From: Saccharomonospora xinjiangensis XJ-54
Lineage (GTDB): Bacteria; Actinomycetota; Actinomycetes; Mycobacteriales; Pseudonocardiaceae
Assembly: GCF_000258175.1 (NCBI RefSeq)
Contig: NZ_JH636049.1
Location: 3,387,482-3,451,481, forward strand
Direction of reading: 5' to 3'
DNA length: 64,000 nucleotides
Below the pieces are notes generated by a model that was given only the letters and a program-made list of their open reading frames with translations, had not been told where the DNA came from and made no database searches. Positions 16,620 to 24,956 of this stretch are shown here, in pieces; the first letter of the stretch is position 1; each line of letters starts with the position of its first letter. A program made the position numbers and the translations under genes.

Positions 16620-19600
16620 CTACTCGCCGCCGGTCGGCGGCTTCCACAGGCGGGTCACGTTCCCAACGATCGCCAGGTCGCCGGGGAAGTACACCCCGGA
16701 AGGGTCGAGTGTTTTCGACTCGGGGAAGAGCAGGTTGGACACCGCGAACAGCGACATGGCCCGCAGCTCGATCTTCACGGCGGAGAAGGTGTCGTTGAGT
16801 GCTTTCTTGGCGTTCGCGACCACCTCCGGTTTCAACTGGGCGAGGATCGGGATGCCGAGGAACTTGTGGATGTTGTACTTGACGTCAACGGTCGGTGAGA
16901 GGGTGATCCGGTCGAAGGTCACGGTGAACGTGTCCTTGTCGATGTGAGCGTTGCTCTGCGCGTTGAACGAGCACGAGAAGGTCACGTCGTCCCAGGCTAC
17001 GGAGAGGCTGACGTCGTCCAACTTGGGCATAGGATGCCGTCCCTGGTACGGGAACGGCTCCTTCCAGGTGTGGTCGTAGGAGAGCCGCAGCGCGGTCAGG
17101 TCGAAGTCGAGGGAGAGCGGCGCATAGTCGAACGTGACCTTGGCCTGCGGATACACCCTGTGCCACGCGCCGGACTCCCATCCCTCCTTGAGTTCGACGG
17201 ACTGCTCCCACACGACCTGCTTGCCGGTGAAGGCACCGTGGTACTGGTGGGTGTCGGGATCGCGTTTCACCGTCGCACCCATAGAGGCGGGTAGCGCGGG
17301 CAGCACCTCGTTCTCCCACAGCAGTTCGGCCGAGAAGTAGACGGCGGCGTCGAACTGGGCGCTGACCGGCCACGCGGCGTCCGGCCAGGACTGGCGCATC
17401 CCGTGAGCCGGCGGGTTCGCCGTCGAGGTCAACACATAGATGCCGAGGATCGCGGGCCAGTCATGGGCGTGGGTCGGCGGCGGGGTGTAGGTGCGGAACG
17501 TGAAACTCTGTGGGCGCAAGTACGGTTCGTCCGACTCGAACCGCAGGGACCCGAGCAGCCACGGCTGAAGCTTCCTCTTCTTGAAGTACTCGACGATCTC
17601 GTTGCTGAACCCGGCATCGACCTGAGGGTCGAGCTCGATGTTTTCGAAGGCGAACACGCCCTGAGAAGGGTCGATGTGCACGGCGTGGAACTTGTCCACG
17701 TCGCCGGGCAGCTTCGCGAGCTGCGCCCTCGTCTTGATCAGAACAGGCTGGACGCTGGTGCTCTCGATGCGCTTGGTCTCCTCACCGATGACCTTGTCGC
17801 CCTGGTATGTGGTGGTGGTCAGCGCACCGTCGATCAGGGGAATGCCCACTTCGGCGGCCTGCTCGGCGCTCGCGACGAACGTCAGGGATGGCGGGCCTGC
17901 CTTCGCGTCGAGCCGGTACTCGACGCGGATGTTGCCCGGCAGCGACTGGGTGTGGCTGACGTCGATGTCCTGGACGAACATGCGGTCGCCGTGGAACGCC
18001 GCCTCGGTCTCGGCTTTCCAGCGTTGCCGCCAGAGATCGTTGATCCGATCGACGGACACGAAGCTGACCACGTCCCAGCCGTCGGTCACGGAACAGCCCT
18101 TCAGCAGGCTCAGGAACTCCGCGGGGTCCGGCGTCGCCTGCGCCGCCGCGAGTGGCGCCGCCCTTTCGGCCCGCTCGCCGACGGGAGCGGAATACATCGC
18201 CTCGACATGGAATCGCAGAGTCACCGTGGCGGTCGCGGAGTCCAGCGAGATCCCCGCGTTCTCCGCCGTCCGGGGCAGCAGAACGCGCCACCGCTGGAAC
18301 GGCGTCGGCTTGGTGAACAGCGCACCCCATTCCCTCGCCGGTTCCGTCCCGATGACCGTCCGATCACTCGCGATGTCGTAGACGACATGCCAGTCCCGGG
18401 AGATCATTCGATAGGTCAGGGTCTCCCGTTTCAGACCCCGGTCGGTCATGGGTTCGCCTTCGGACACGAGTTGGACGTGACACCGCCCCTTGGTGGTGGT
18501 GACCCCGTCGATCCGGACATCCACCGCGTTGACGCGAACGCGGGCCAGTGAGTTGAACAAGTCGTTCTGCGTCGGGGACACGTCGATCTCGGCGCCTGCT
18601 CCGAGCAGGTCGGCGACCGGGACGTGTTTCACCGTGACCTCGACGGGTTCACGGAGATCGGTCGGCGGATACGGGTAGCTCTGCAACGCCTGAACAGCGC
18701 TCAGCGCCTGCGCGGCGAGGTTCTCCCTGATCTGCGCGAGGTCGAACCGGCTGATCAGCGAGGGACGGCTCAGGTAGTGGTAGGTCATCGAGTCGTCCTG
18801 CAACAGGGCGACCTCGGCGAGCCGGTTCAACGCCCTGTGCTGCGCTTGTTCGAGCACGGCCGTGAGCTGCCCGAGGTCGGCGACGTAGTCGTGGCCGGGG
18901 CGTTTCGTCGGCTCGCCGAGGTCGAGGGTGAGCGCGCGCAGCCTGGCAGCCTGTCGCTCCGCGACGTCGCGTGCGGCCGACTCGGCGATGTTGTTGAACT
19001 GGAGTTGCGCTTTCTGCCGCAGGACGGCGTTGAGCGACTTCGCGATGGCCACCAGGTTGCGGACGGCCGCGACGAACCGCGCCACCTCGGGCTTGATGAA
19101 GTCCTCCGCGGGGCGCACCTTCGCCTCGGTGTCGTTCAGGAAGATGTCCCAGTCGGTGTCGGTCGGCGGCTCAACGAACGCACTCGGCGTGGCATGATCG
19201 AGGTCGATCACGTGCTCGATGCTCTCGGCGAGCTTGGTGCCCGACTCGATGAGTTTGTTGGCCGTCTCGGCGAACTTGAGGAAGGCCTCCCACCGCTTGA
19301 GCGTCTTCTCCATGCCTTCCGCGGCTCCGGCGACCTTGAAGCTGTAGATGCCGGTCAGCACACCGCCGAACACCTCGACCATGCCGCCGACGAACTCGAA
19401 GACCAGTTTGGTCTCCTGCTTCCGTCGCTCCTCGGCGATGGCGTCGCTCATCTCCCGCTGAGCCTCGGTCAGCTTTTCCAGATAGGTCCGGTACTGGCTG
19501 CGCAGTTCCCCTTCCCGCTGGGTGAGCACCAGCACGGCCTCGTTGTTCTTGTTGATGACGACGTTGTGGCTCTCGACGAGGTCCTTCTCCTTCTCCGCGA

Positions 19601-21668
19601 CGGCTTCGTTCTGCTTGACCAGGAACGAGGCCAGGTCGCGGAGCAGAGCCTCCCGCTTGTCTTCCTCGAATTCGTGCTGCTTCGCGAGGGTGTGGTCGGC
19701 GAGCAGTTGCCGTGAGCGGCCGAGTTGCGCCGCGTAGGTGTCGGCGACACCGAGAAGCCTGTTGATCGCGTCCTGGAAGGCGGTGAAGCGCAGCGACGGT
19801 ACCTGGGGCAGCACCTGGTCGGCCTGAGTCCAGGGAGACAGCGCCGATCGTGCGAGTGTGGTCGAGAGACTGTAGAGCGAGGCGATGTGATCCGGTGGCG
19901 CCGCGCCGGTCTTGGTGAAGCCGTCCGTGATCTCGCGGAGGTAGCCACCGATCCATTGCAGACACTGCCAGAACTGGACGGCGGTCTGCTTCAACCGGGG
20001 CGACAAAATGGCTTGCGGGCGCAGGGATGCGGCCGAGGCCAGCAGCAACGTCTCGATGCCGGTTTCGAGCGCGCTCCTGCGCCACTGCGCTTCCCGCGTT
20101 GCCTTCGACATGTTCACGAGCGGCTCGACCGGGTGTTGTCCGCCGAAGAAACTGTCGAAGGCCACCTGGTCGTCGTCCGGTTTGAGCGACACGGCGTCGT
20201 CGCCGAACACCACCCGCCGGGACGCCGGATCGTCGGCTGCCTCGAACGCGCACGTCCCGCTCATCGAGCCGCAGAACAGCTGGAGCGGGTCCCAGGCGGA
20301 GGCCGAGAGCCGCACGGTCGGTACCGTCCCGTCGTGACTGCCGACGACCAGCATGCGGCAGGCCAGGGTGACCGTCGTGAGCGAGGAGAGGTCGATCGAG
20401 TCACGCAGTTCGATCACGTCGGCCACCACGACGAGGTGCCGCACCGCCGAGGCGTCGGTCGAGGTGCCGTTCCAGAACTCCCCGAGCTCGACGTAGGGCT
20501 GGGCCAGGCTGACATACGGGGACCACAGCGCGGGAGCCGGGACGGTCGTGGTGAACGGCTCGTAGAGGTCCGCGTAGGGGACGGAGACGTCGCCGGGTAC
20601 GGCAGGAGCACCACAGCCCTCCGAGCCGAATCGGGCGATCGCGCCCTGCACGGTCACCGTGTTGATCAGCGTGTCGGCAGGGGACGGCTCGGAGAGCCGC
20701 TCCGCCTCGGTTCCGGCGGTCGAGAGGCCGGCGACGGGAACGAGGGTGGCTCCGGTGCAGGTGAGACTTTTCAGTGCGGTACTCGCCCGCGCGGCCTCCT
20801 GGTTCAGGACAAGGTTGAAGACGGACTCCTCGACCTGGTAGACGTCGTCGGCGAGATGCCGCCGCACCTCGGAGAAGGCGGGGTCACCGGAGGCCAGCTT
20901 CGGCGTTGTCGCGTAGAGGCGGAAGCCTTTCGAGGTGAAGTAGCGGAAGCCGAGCGCGTTGACACCCTTCCAGCCGGTTTTGTCCATGGCCTGGCGAACC
21001 CGGTCGAAATTCTGTCGCGTGTAGACGAATACCTGGAATGCCTCGTCACCGATCGACAGGCTCTCCACGAGGTGCGATCCGGTGTGGTTCTCCACCTCGT
21101 TCAAAGCGTTCCTGACCTGCTCAGGGGTCATCGAGCCGTTCCTGCCCGCCGAGCCCAGTCGCCGCACGGTCTCCTCCAGCGCGTCCCGGCTCTGCTCGAC
21201 GACCGACTTCCACATGGTGCGGGTGCGAGGGTCGGGAAGGCGGATCGTGCTGCCAGGCACCGTGCGGGGGATGCGAACGAGGACGAAGCTCCGATCGGCG
21301 TTGTCGCTGGCGTCCTCCACTCGGATTCCGAGCCGGTCGGCGAGTTCGTGGCGGATGGCCTCGGGCTGCCTGCTGTGGGCCTGTCTCGCCGCCGCGCCCG
21401 CGAACGACGAGGGCAGTCCGTGGAAGGCGAACCGGGCGAAGAACTCCTCGACGAGCGCGGTCCAGGTCCGGCACGGGGTGAGGACGGGGAACGGGCCGAA
21501 GACGCACTCCTCGGGATCGGCAGCGGCGATCACCTCCTCCACCGGCTGCGGGATTCCCGGGGCGAGAGTCTTGTTGAACACGGTGCGTGTGCCGTCGGAG
21601 GCCAGCCCGGCGAGTACGTTGAGCCGCTGTCCGGGAAGGAGGTCGGCCTGGTAGGAAAGGGTGCCCAT
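16620..21668 (-). CDS. Giant orphan protein with a toxin-like helical hairpin and beta-rich C-terminus
   Basis: A 1,682-residue protein I do not recognise. There is no signal peptide. Residues 1-600 are mixed alpha/beta with several cysteines. Residues about 630-754 are strongly charged, coiled-coil-like helix (KQNEAVAEKEKDLVESH; AEERRKQETK). They are interrupted at about 752-783 by the only long hydrophobic segment, VFEFVGGMVEVFGGVLTGIY, and then resume as amphipathic helix to about 930. Residues about 1000-1682 are rich in beta-type sequence with aromatic residues. A hydrophobic hairpin between two long helices is the hallmark of alpha-helical pore-forming toxins (ClyA, Hbl, Cry6-like); this is a resemblance of layout, not of sequence. 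The ATG has GGAG 7 nt upstream. The gene stands alone beside a tRNA with integrase remains, so it was probably acquired. A structural or surface protein is an alternative. Confidence 0.7.
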   Translation of the reverse strand: MGTLSYQADLLPGQRLNVLAGLASDGTRTVFNKTLAPGIPQPVEEVIAAADPEECVFGPFPVLTPCRTWTALVEEFFARFAFHGLPSSFAGAAARQAHSRQPEAIRHELADRLGIRVEDASDNADRSFVLVRIPRTVPGSTIRLPDPRTRTMWKSVVEQSRDALEETVRRLGSAGRNGSMTPEQVRNALNEVENHTGSHLVESLSIGDEAFQVFVYTRQNFDRVRQAMDKTGWKGVNALGFRYFTSKGFRLYATTPKLASGDPAFSEVRRHLADDVYQVEESVFNLVLNQEAARASTALKSLTCTGATLVPVAGLSTAGTEAERLSEPSPADTLINTVTVQGAIARFGSEGCGAPAVPGDVSVPYADLYEPFTTTVPAPALWSPYVSLAQPYVELGEFWNGTSTDASAVRHLVVVADVIELRDSIDLSSLTTVTLACRMLVVGSHDGTVPTVRLSASAWDPLQLFCGSMSGTCAFEAADDPASRRVVFGDDAVSLKPDDDQVAFDSFFGGQHPVEPLVNMSKATREAQWRRSALETGIETLLLASAASLRPQAILSPRLKQTAVQFWQCLQWIGGYLREITDGFTKTGAAPPDHIASLYSLSTTLARSALSPWTQADQVLPQVPSLRFTAFQDAINRLLGVADTYAAQLGRSRQLLADHTLAKQHEFEEDKREALLRDLASFLVKQNEAVAEKEKDLVESHNVVINKNNEAVLVLTQREGELRSQYRTYLEKLTEAQREMSDAIAEERRKQETKLVFEFVGGMVEVFGGVLTGIYSFKVAGAAEGMEKTLKRWEAFLKFAETANKLIESGTKLAESIEHVIDLDHATPSAFVEPPTDTDWDIFLNDTEAKVRPAEDFIKPEVARFVAAVRNLVAIAKSLNAVLRQKAQLQFNNIAESAARDVAERQAARLRALTLDLGEPTKRPGHDYVADLGQLTAVLEQAQHRALNRLAEVALLQDDSMTYHYLSRPSLISRFDLAQIRENLAAQALSAVQALQSYPYPPTDLREPVEVTVKHVPVADLLGAGAEIDVSPTQNDLFNSLARVRVNAVDVRIDGVTTTKGRCHVQLVSEGEPMTDRGLKRETLTYRMISRDWHVVYDIASDRTVIGTEPAREWGALFTKPTPFQRWRVLLPRTAENAGISLDSATATVTLRFHVEAMYSAPVGERAERAAPLAAAQATPDPAEFLSLLKGCSVTDGWDVVSFVSVDRINDLWRQRWKAETEAAFHGDRMFVQDIDVSHTQSLPGNIRVEYRLDAKAGPPSLTFVASAEQAAEVGIPLIDGALTTTTYQGDKVIGEETKRIESTSVQPVLIKTRAQLAKLPGDVDKFHAVHIDPSQGVFAFENIELDPQVDAGFSNEIVEYFKKRKLQPWLLGSLRFESDEPYLRPQSFTFRTYTPPPTHAHDWPAILGIYVLTSTANPPAHGMRQSWPDAAWPVSAQFDAAVYFSAELLWENEVLPALPASMGATVKRDPDTHQYHGAFTGKQVVWEQSVELKEGWESGAWHRVYPQAKVTFDYAPLSLDFDLTALRLSYDHTWKEPFPYQGRHPMPKLDDVSLSVAWDDVTFSCSFNAQSNAHIDKDTFTVTFDRITLSPTVDVKYNIHKFLGIPILAQLKPEVVANAKKALNDTFSAVKIELRAMSLFAVSNLLFPESKTLDPSGVYFPGDLAIVGNVTRLWKPPTGGE

Positions 21669-22029
21669 GAGTGAACTCCGTCTCGGTCCGGCGCGGAAAA
21701 CGGCGGCTCGTCGTGCCGTCGCTGCCTCGCGCGGGCGCCGCCGACGGGGTATTCACGGGCCCGGAAGCCGCCAAACGCGCTCACCCGGCTTCGTACGGGT
21801 GGCCGACTCGGCGGAAACTACTGATGCTGTTCGACGATGCGCCGACGTGCGAACGACCGAGTGCTCGCGAGCGTCGATCACGGCCGAGGTGAGCGGCTTC
21901 GTCGCGAGCCGATGTCGAGTGAAGGATCTACGCGATGGCGATCGGGCAACCACGACCGGCAAGAAGAGCTAGTGCCCCGGATGTGCCCCGGGAGTGATCT
22001 TGAATGGGGCTGTGACGCTGTGACCTGGG
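21669..22029. other. Intergenic region between the giant gene and tRNA-Arg
   Basis: About 360 bp with no intact gene. The left part should hold the promoter of the leftward giant gene. The right part holds what appears to be a decayed integrase tail reading towards the tRNA. Confidence 0.5.
21870..21990 (+). pseudogene. Possible tyrosine-recombinase (integrase) C-terminal remnant
   Basis: Two adjacent frames carry fragments reminiscent of the tail of actinobacterial tyrosine integrases: RASITAEVSGFVAS (compare the family's SITA-VYGHV segment, whose tyrosine would here be S) followed, after a frame change, by DRQEELVPRMCPGSDLE. The fragment reads towards and ends near the 3' end of tRNA-Arg, where an integrase gene of a tRNA-targeting element normally sits. 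Both fragments are short, so this is suggestive only. Confidence 0.35.
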
Positions 22030-22102
22030 CGCCCTCGGCAGGATTCGAACCTGCGACACCTGCCTCCGGAGGGCAGTGCTCTATCCACTGAGCTACGAGG
22101 GC
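22030..22102 (-). tRNA. tRNA-Arg (anticodon CCG)
   Basis: The minus strand folds as a complete 73-nt tRNA. The acceptor stem GCCCTCG pairs with CGAGGGC plus a G discriminator. The D arm contains AGCTCAGTGGATAGAGC. The anticodon stem is CTGCC/GGCAG with loop CTCCGGA, giving anticodon CCG. The T arm is GCAGGTTCGAATCCTGC. CCA is not encoded. The 3' end faces the giant gene and the integrase-like remnant, so this tRNA may have been an integration site. Confidence 0.95.
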
Positions 22103-22247
22103 CCATCGCGTGTGCGATGAGTGAAGCTTAGCGCATGCCCCGTTGGCGTCGTGTCGGTGGGTGCTTTCCGTGATCGGTGCGTTTGATGGTGGTGGGCGAA
22201 GGGAAGCTTCGTCGGCGGTGGGGTGATCGTCACAGGACACAGCGCAA

Positions 22248-22277
22248 TGATTGCATTCATGCGCATGTCGCTATATT
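22248..22277 (+). promoter_or_regulatory. Promoter with a palindrome in its spacer, upstream of the CDF exporter
   Basis: A TATATT -10 (22272-22277) is unusually AT-rich for this genome. Candidate -35 elements lie at 22248-22256 (TGATTG / TTGCAT). A perfect 10-bp palindrome, CATGCGCATG (22258-22267), fills the spacer. Operators in this position are typical of metal-sensing regulators such as ArsR/SmtB or MerR types. No such regulator gene is adjacent. Confidence 0.5.
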
Positions 22278-22309
22278 TTCTGGCTGGGTATCGGAAGAGA
22301 GGCGAGGCG

Positions 22310-23233
22310 ATGGGATACGGCCACGGGCACGGGCACCTGCCCGCGCAGGGTGGGAGCGCATCAGGACGATACGTCGCGAGCCTGGCCGCGGCGCTCGCCC
22401 TCGGGGCTGTCGTCATGGTGGTGGAGTTCGGTGTGGGCTTCGCGACGTCGTCGCTGGCTCTGATCTCCGATGCCGCGCACATGCTGACGGACGTGCTCGG
22501 CATCGCCATGGCGCTGGCCGCCGTCCACCTCGCACGCCGCAGCGGTCCCACCTTCACGCGAACCTTCGGCATGTATCGCGCCGAGGTGCTGGCCGCCCTG
22601 GCCAACGCCGTCCTGCTCTTCGGCGTCGCGGGATACGTCGTCTACGAGGCCGTGGACCGCATCACGGACCCGCCCGAGGTTCCCGGGCTTCCCGTGCTCC
22701 TGGTGGCGGCGCTCGGCCTCGCCGCCAACGTCGTCGCTTTCCTGCTCCTGCGCAGGGGCGCCCAGGAGAGCCTCAACGTGCGCGGGGCCTACCTCGAGGT
22801 GCTGGCCGACCTCGTCGGCTCGATCGGGGTGCTCGTCAGCGGCGCGTTGACCCTGACCACCGGCTGGCGCTACGCCGACCCCGTCATCGGTGTGGTCATT
22901 GGGCTTTTCGTGCTGCCCCGCACCGCCGTCCTCGCCCGCCGGGCGCTGCGCATTCTCTTCCAGCACGCGCCACACGGTGTTGACGTCGCGGCGCTCAACG
23001 GTGATCTGCACCGACTCCCCGGCGTCGAGGACGTCCACGACCTGCACGTCTGGACACTCACCTCCGGCATGGAGGTCGCCTCGGCACACCTCACGGTGGA
23101 CGCCGACAGCGACCCCGCCGAGGTGCTCTCGTCCGCGCAGCAGCTACTGGCCTCGCGCTACACCATCGAACACGCCACGCTCCAGGTCGAGCCGAGGGAG
23201 TCGGCCCTCCGCTGCGCTCGGCTGACCTGGTAG
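22310..23233 (+). CDS. Cation diffusion facilitator (CzcD/ZitB-type metal exporter)
   Basis: A 307-residue membrane protein exporting divalent metals, probably zinc and related ions, by proton exchange. A His-rich N-terminus (GYGHGHGHLP) leads into six transmembrane helices. Metal-site residues appear in ALISDAAHMLTD (helix 2) and the matching AYLEVLADLVGSIGV (helix 5, with E and D). The C-terminal cytosolic metallochaperone-like domain includes VEDVHDLHVWTLTSGMEVASAHL. I chose the ATG at 22310 over upstream starts because the protein then begins at the His-rich segment after GAGAGGCG. It ends 5 nt from the convergent DUF305 gene. Confidence 0.9.
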   Translation: MGYGHGHGHLPAQGGSASGRYVASLAAALALGAVVMVVEFGVGFATSSLALISDAAHMLTDVLGIAMALAAVHLARRSGPTFTRTFGMYRAEVLAALANAVLLFGVAGYVVYEAVDRITDPPEVPGLPVLLVAALGLAANVVAFLLLRRGAQESLNVRGAYLEVLADLVGSIGVLVSGALTLTTGWRYADPVIGVVIGLFVLPRTAVLARRALRILFQHAPHGVDVAALNGDLHRLPGVEDVHDLHVWTLTSGMEVASAHLTVDADSDPAEVLSSAQQLLASRYTIEHATLQVEPRESALRCARLTW

Positions 23234-23238
23234 CCGCG

Positions 23239-23985
23239 TCAGGGAAACGGCAGCGGCTCCGACCCGCGTTCGGCGAGCATTCCGCGCATCGTGTTCATCT
23301 CGGCGCCCTGGGAGGCGAGCATGCTCTTCGCGAGCGTCCTCACCGCCTGCACGGTCGAGTGGTCGTAGGCGTACTGGGCCATATCGACGCCGCCCTGGTG
23401 GTGGCGCAGCATCAACTTGAGGAAGTAGACGTCGAGTTCCTCGCCCTTGAGGGAGCGCAACTCGGCAAGCTCCTCCTCGCTGGCCATGCCGGGCATCCGG
23501 CCGTCATCCGACACCGCGGTCCCGCCTGCGCCATGGCCATGGCCGCCTGGCTCGGCCATCCAGGTCATGGGTTCGCCGAGCGGCTCCTCCGGCTGGCCCC
23601 ACAGCATGAGCCAGCCCTTCATGCGGCCCACCTGCTCCTGCTGCACGCTCGCGATGTCGAAGGCGAGCTGCACGATCTCCGGGTCGGCGCTGTGCTCTCG
23701 CGCCCAGTTGGCCATGGTCACGGCCTGGAGGTGGTGCCGCGACATGTCCTGGGAGAACCCGACCGCGACAGAGCCTGCCTGCGGCGTCGGCGGTTCGTCG
23801 TCGCCCGTGCGGCTCTGCCCGATCAGCAGCCCGACGGTGGCGCCGACGAGCAGCACCGCGAGGGCGGCAGCCCCGAAGATCACCGCGCGGGACCACGTGG
23901 GTGACTCGCCGCGCTCTGGGGCCGTCTCCTCGCCGGACGTCTCGTCGGTGCTGTCGGGGTCCGGCCGCTCCTGCTCCGGCATCAT
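23239..23985 (-). CDS. DUF305-family membrane-anchored protein
   Basis: A 248-residue protein with an acidic cytoplasmic N-terminus (about 1-30), one transmembrane anchor (AVIFGAAALAVLLVGATVGLLIG) and an extracytoplasmic four-helix DUF305 domain. The paired histidine motifs FSQDMSRHHLQAVTMA and LMLRHHQGGVDMA are characteristic of the family. Met- and His-rich segments suggest metal, perhaps copper, binding, but the biochemical role is not established. The start ATG overlaps the upstream DUF3105 stop (ATGA), so the two are co-translated. Confidence 0.87.
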   Translation of the reverse strand: MMPEQERPDPDSTDETSGEETAPERGESPTWSRAVIFGAAALAVLLVGATVGLLIGQSRTGDDEPPTPQAGSVAVGFSQDMSRHHLQAVTMANWAREHSADPEIVQLAFDIASVQQEQVGRMKGWLMLWGQPEEPLGEPMTWMAEPGGHGHGAGGTAVSDDGRMPGMASEEELAELRSLKGEELDVYFLKLMLRHHQGGVDMAQYAYDHSTVQAVRTLAKSMLASQGAEMNTMRGMLAERGSEPLPFP

Positions 23986-24854
23986 TCCTCGCTCGGGGCC
24001 GACGACGACTGCTGCTGTTGCTGCGGCACCTGGGTGCCGAGGTTGTCCTCCGGAGCGCCCGTGCTGCCCTGGTAGTCCATCGGCTTGGCGTCGGGACCAG
24101 GCGGCTCGGCGTTGAACGCGGGCGGGTTGTCCGGGTCGAACATGCCGGGCCCGAGAGCGTCGCAGGACGCGCCGATCTCCGGGTAGGTGTTGGGATTGCG
24201 GCGGAGCGCGGCGATGAACTGGTCGATGCGCTCGTCCTCTGCGCTGTCGAGCTTGAGCTGGTGGCCCCACGACTGGAGCGCGATGGGCGTGTCGAGGCCG
24301 GGGTACGGCGACATCATCATGAACGGCTCGCCGTCAACGCGGAGCTTGAGCTGATCGAGCGCCTCGCCCTTGATCTTGTCGGGGTTGTAGGCGATCCACA
24401 CCGCGCCGTGTTCGAGCGAGTGGACCATGTTCTCGCTTCGCACGGCCTCCGGGTAGACGACGCCGGTGCACGCGGCCCAGTAGCCGTCGTGCGGGCCGCC
24501 GTACGGCGGGGTCTTGTCGTAGGCGACGCGCTCCGTGGGCAGCACGTGGGCGCCGCCCTCGTACTCCTGCTTCACGACGCCCTCGATTTTGCCGGAAGGG
24601 TCGGGGTTCTTCTGGTCGGGAGTGAAGGCCGCCGCGGCCTCCTCCCTGTCCCGCTGGGCGCGCTGATCGCTGGAGGCCACGTAGTAGTAACCGAACACAC
24701 CGGCTGCGAGGAGGACGATGCCAACGACCGCGGCGATGGTGCCCCACGGAGTCTGCTTCCCGTTGACCACCGAGCCCCGGGCCGACGCGACGCTGCCCTT
24801 CTTGCTCGCGCCTTTCGTGCCCTTCGCGCCCTTCTGCTGCTTTCCGTTGGCCAT
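23982..24854 (-). CDS. DUF3105-family membrane-anchored protein
   Basis: A 290-residue protein. It has a Lys/Gly-rich cytoplasmic start, one transmembrane helix (IAAVVGIVLLAAGVFGYYYV) and an external DUF3105 domain with YEGGAHVLPTERVAY, PPYGGPHDGYWAACTGVVY and ENMVHSLEHGAVWIAYNP. A Gln/Ser-rich tail ends the protein. The conserved histidines suggest metal binding. DUF3105 and DUF305 genes are commonly paired in actinobacteria, as here, next to a metal exporter. Function is unknown. It is transcribed divergently from argS. Confidence 0.87.
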   Translation of the reverse strand: MANGKQQKGAKGTKGASKKGSVASARGSVVNGKQTPWGTIAAVVGIVLLAAGVFGYYYVASSDQRAQRDREEAAAAFTPDQKNPDPSGKIEGVVKQEYEGGAHVLPTERVAYDKTPPYGGPHDGYWAACTGVVYPEAVRSENMVHSLEHGAVWIAYNPDKIKGEALDQLKLRVDGEPFMMMSPYPGLDTPIALQSWGHQLKLDSAEDERIDQFIAALRRNPNTYPEIGASCDALGPGMFDPDNPPAFNAEPPGPDAKPMDYQGSTGAPEDNLGTQVPQQQQQSSSAPSEE

Positions 24855-24956
24855 GGCTCCTGTCGTTTCGTCCGGCGACGGTTACCGCCCTGAAGTGTAG
24901 TGATACAACCGGCGACCGGTGTCAACCGACGACGTTGCCGGACTTACACTCGCCTC

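Noticed and set aside
17403..21674. Long plus-strand frames opposite the giant gene (382, 363 and 649 codons)
   Set aside because: They are complementary-strand artefacts of the high-GC 1,682-codon gene: Arg/Val/Gly-rich composition, no domain and no ribosome sites.
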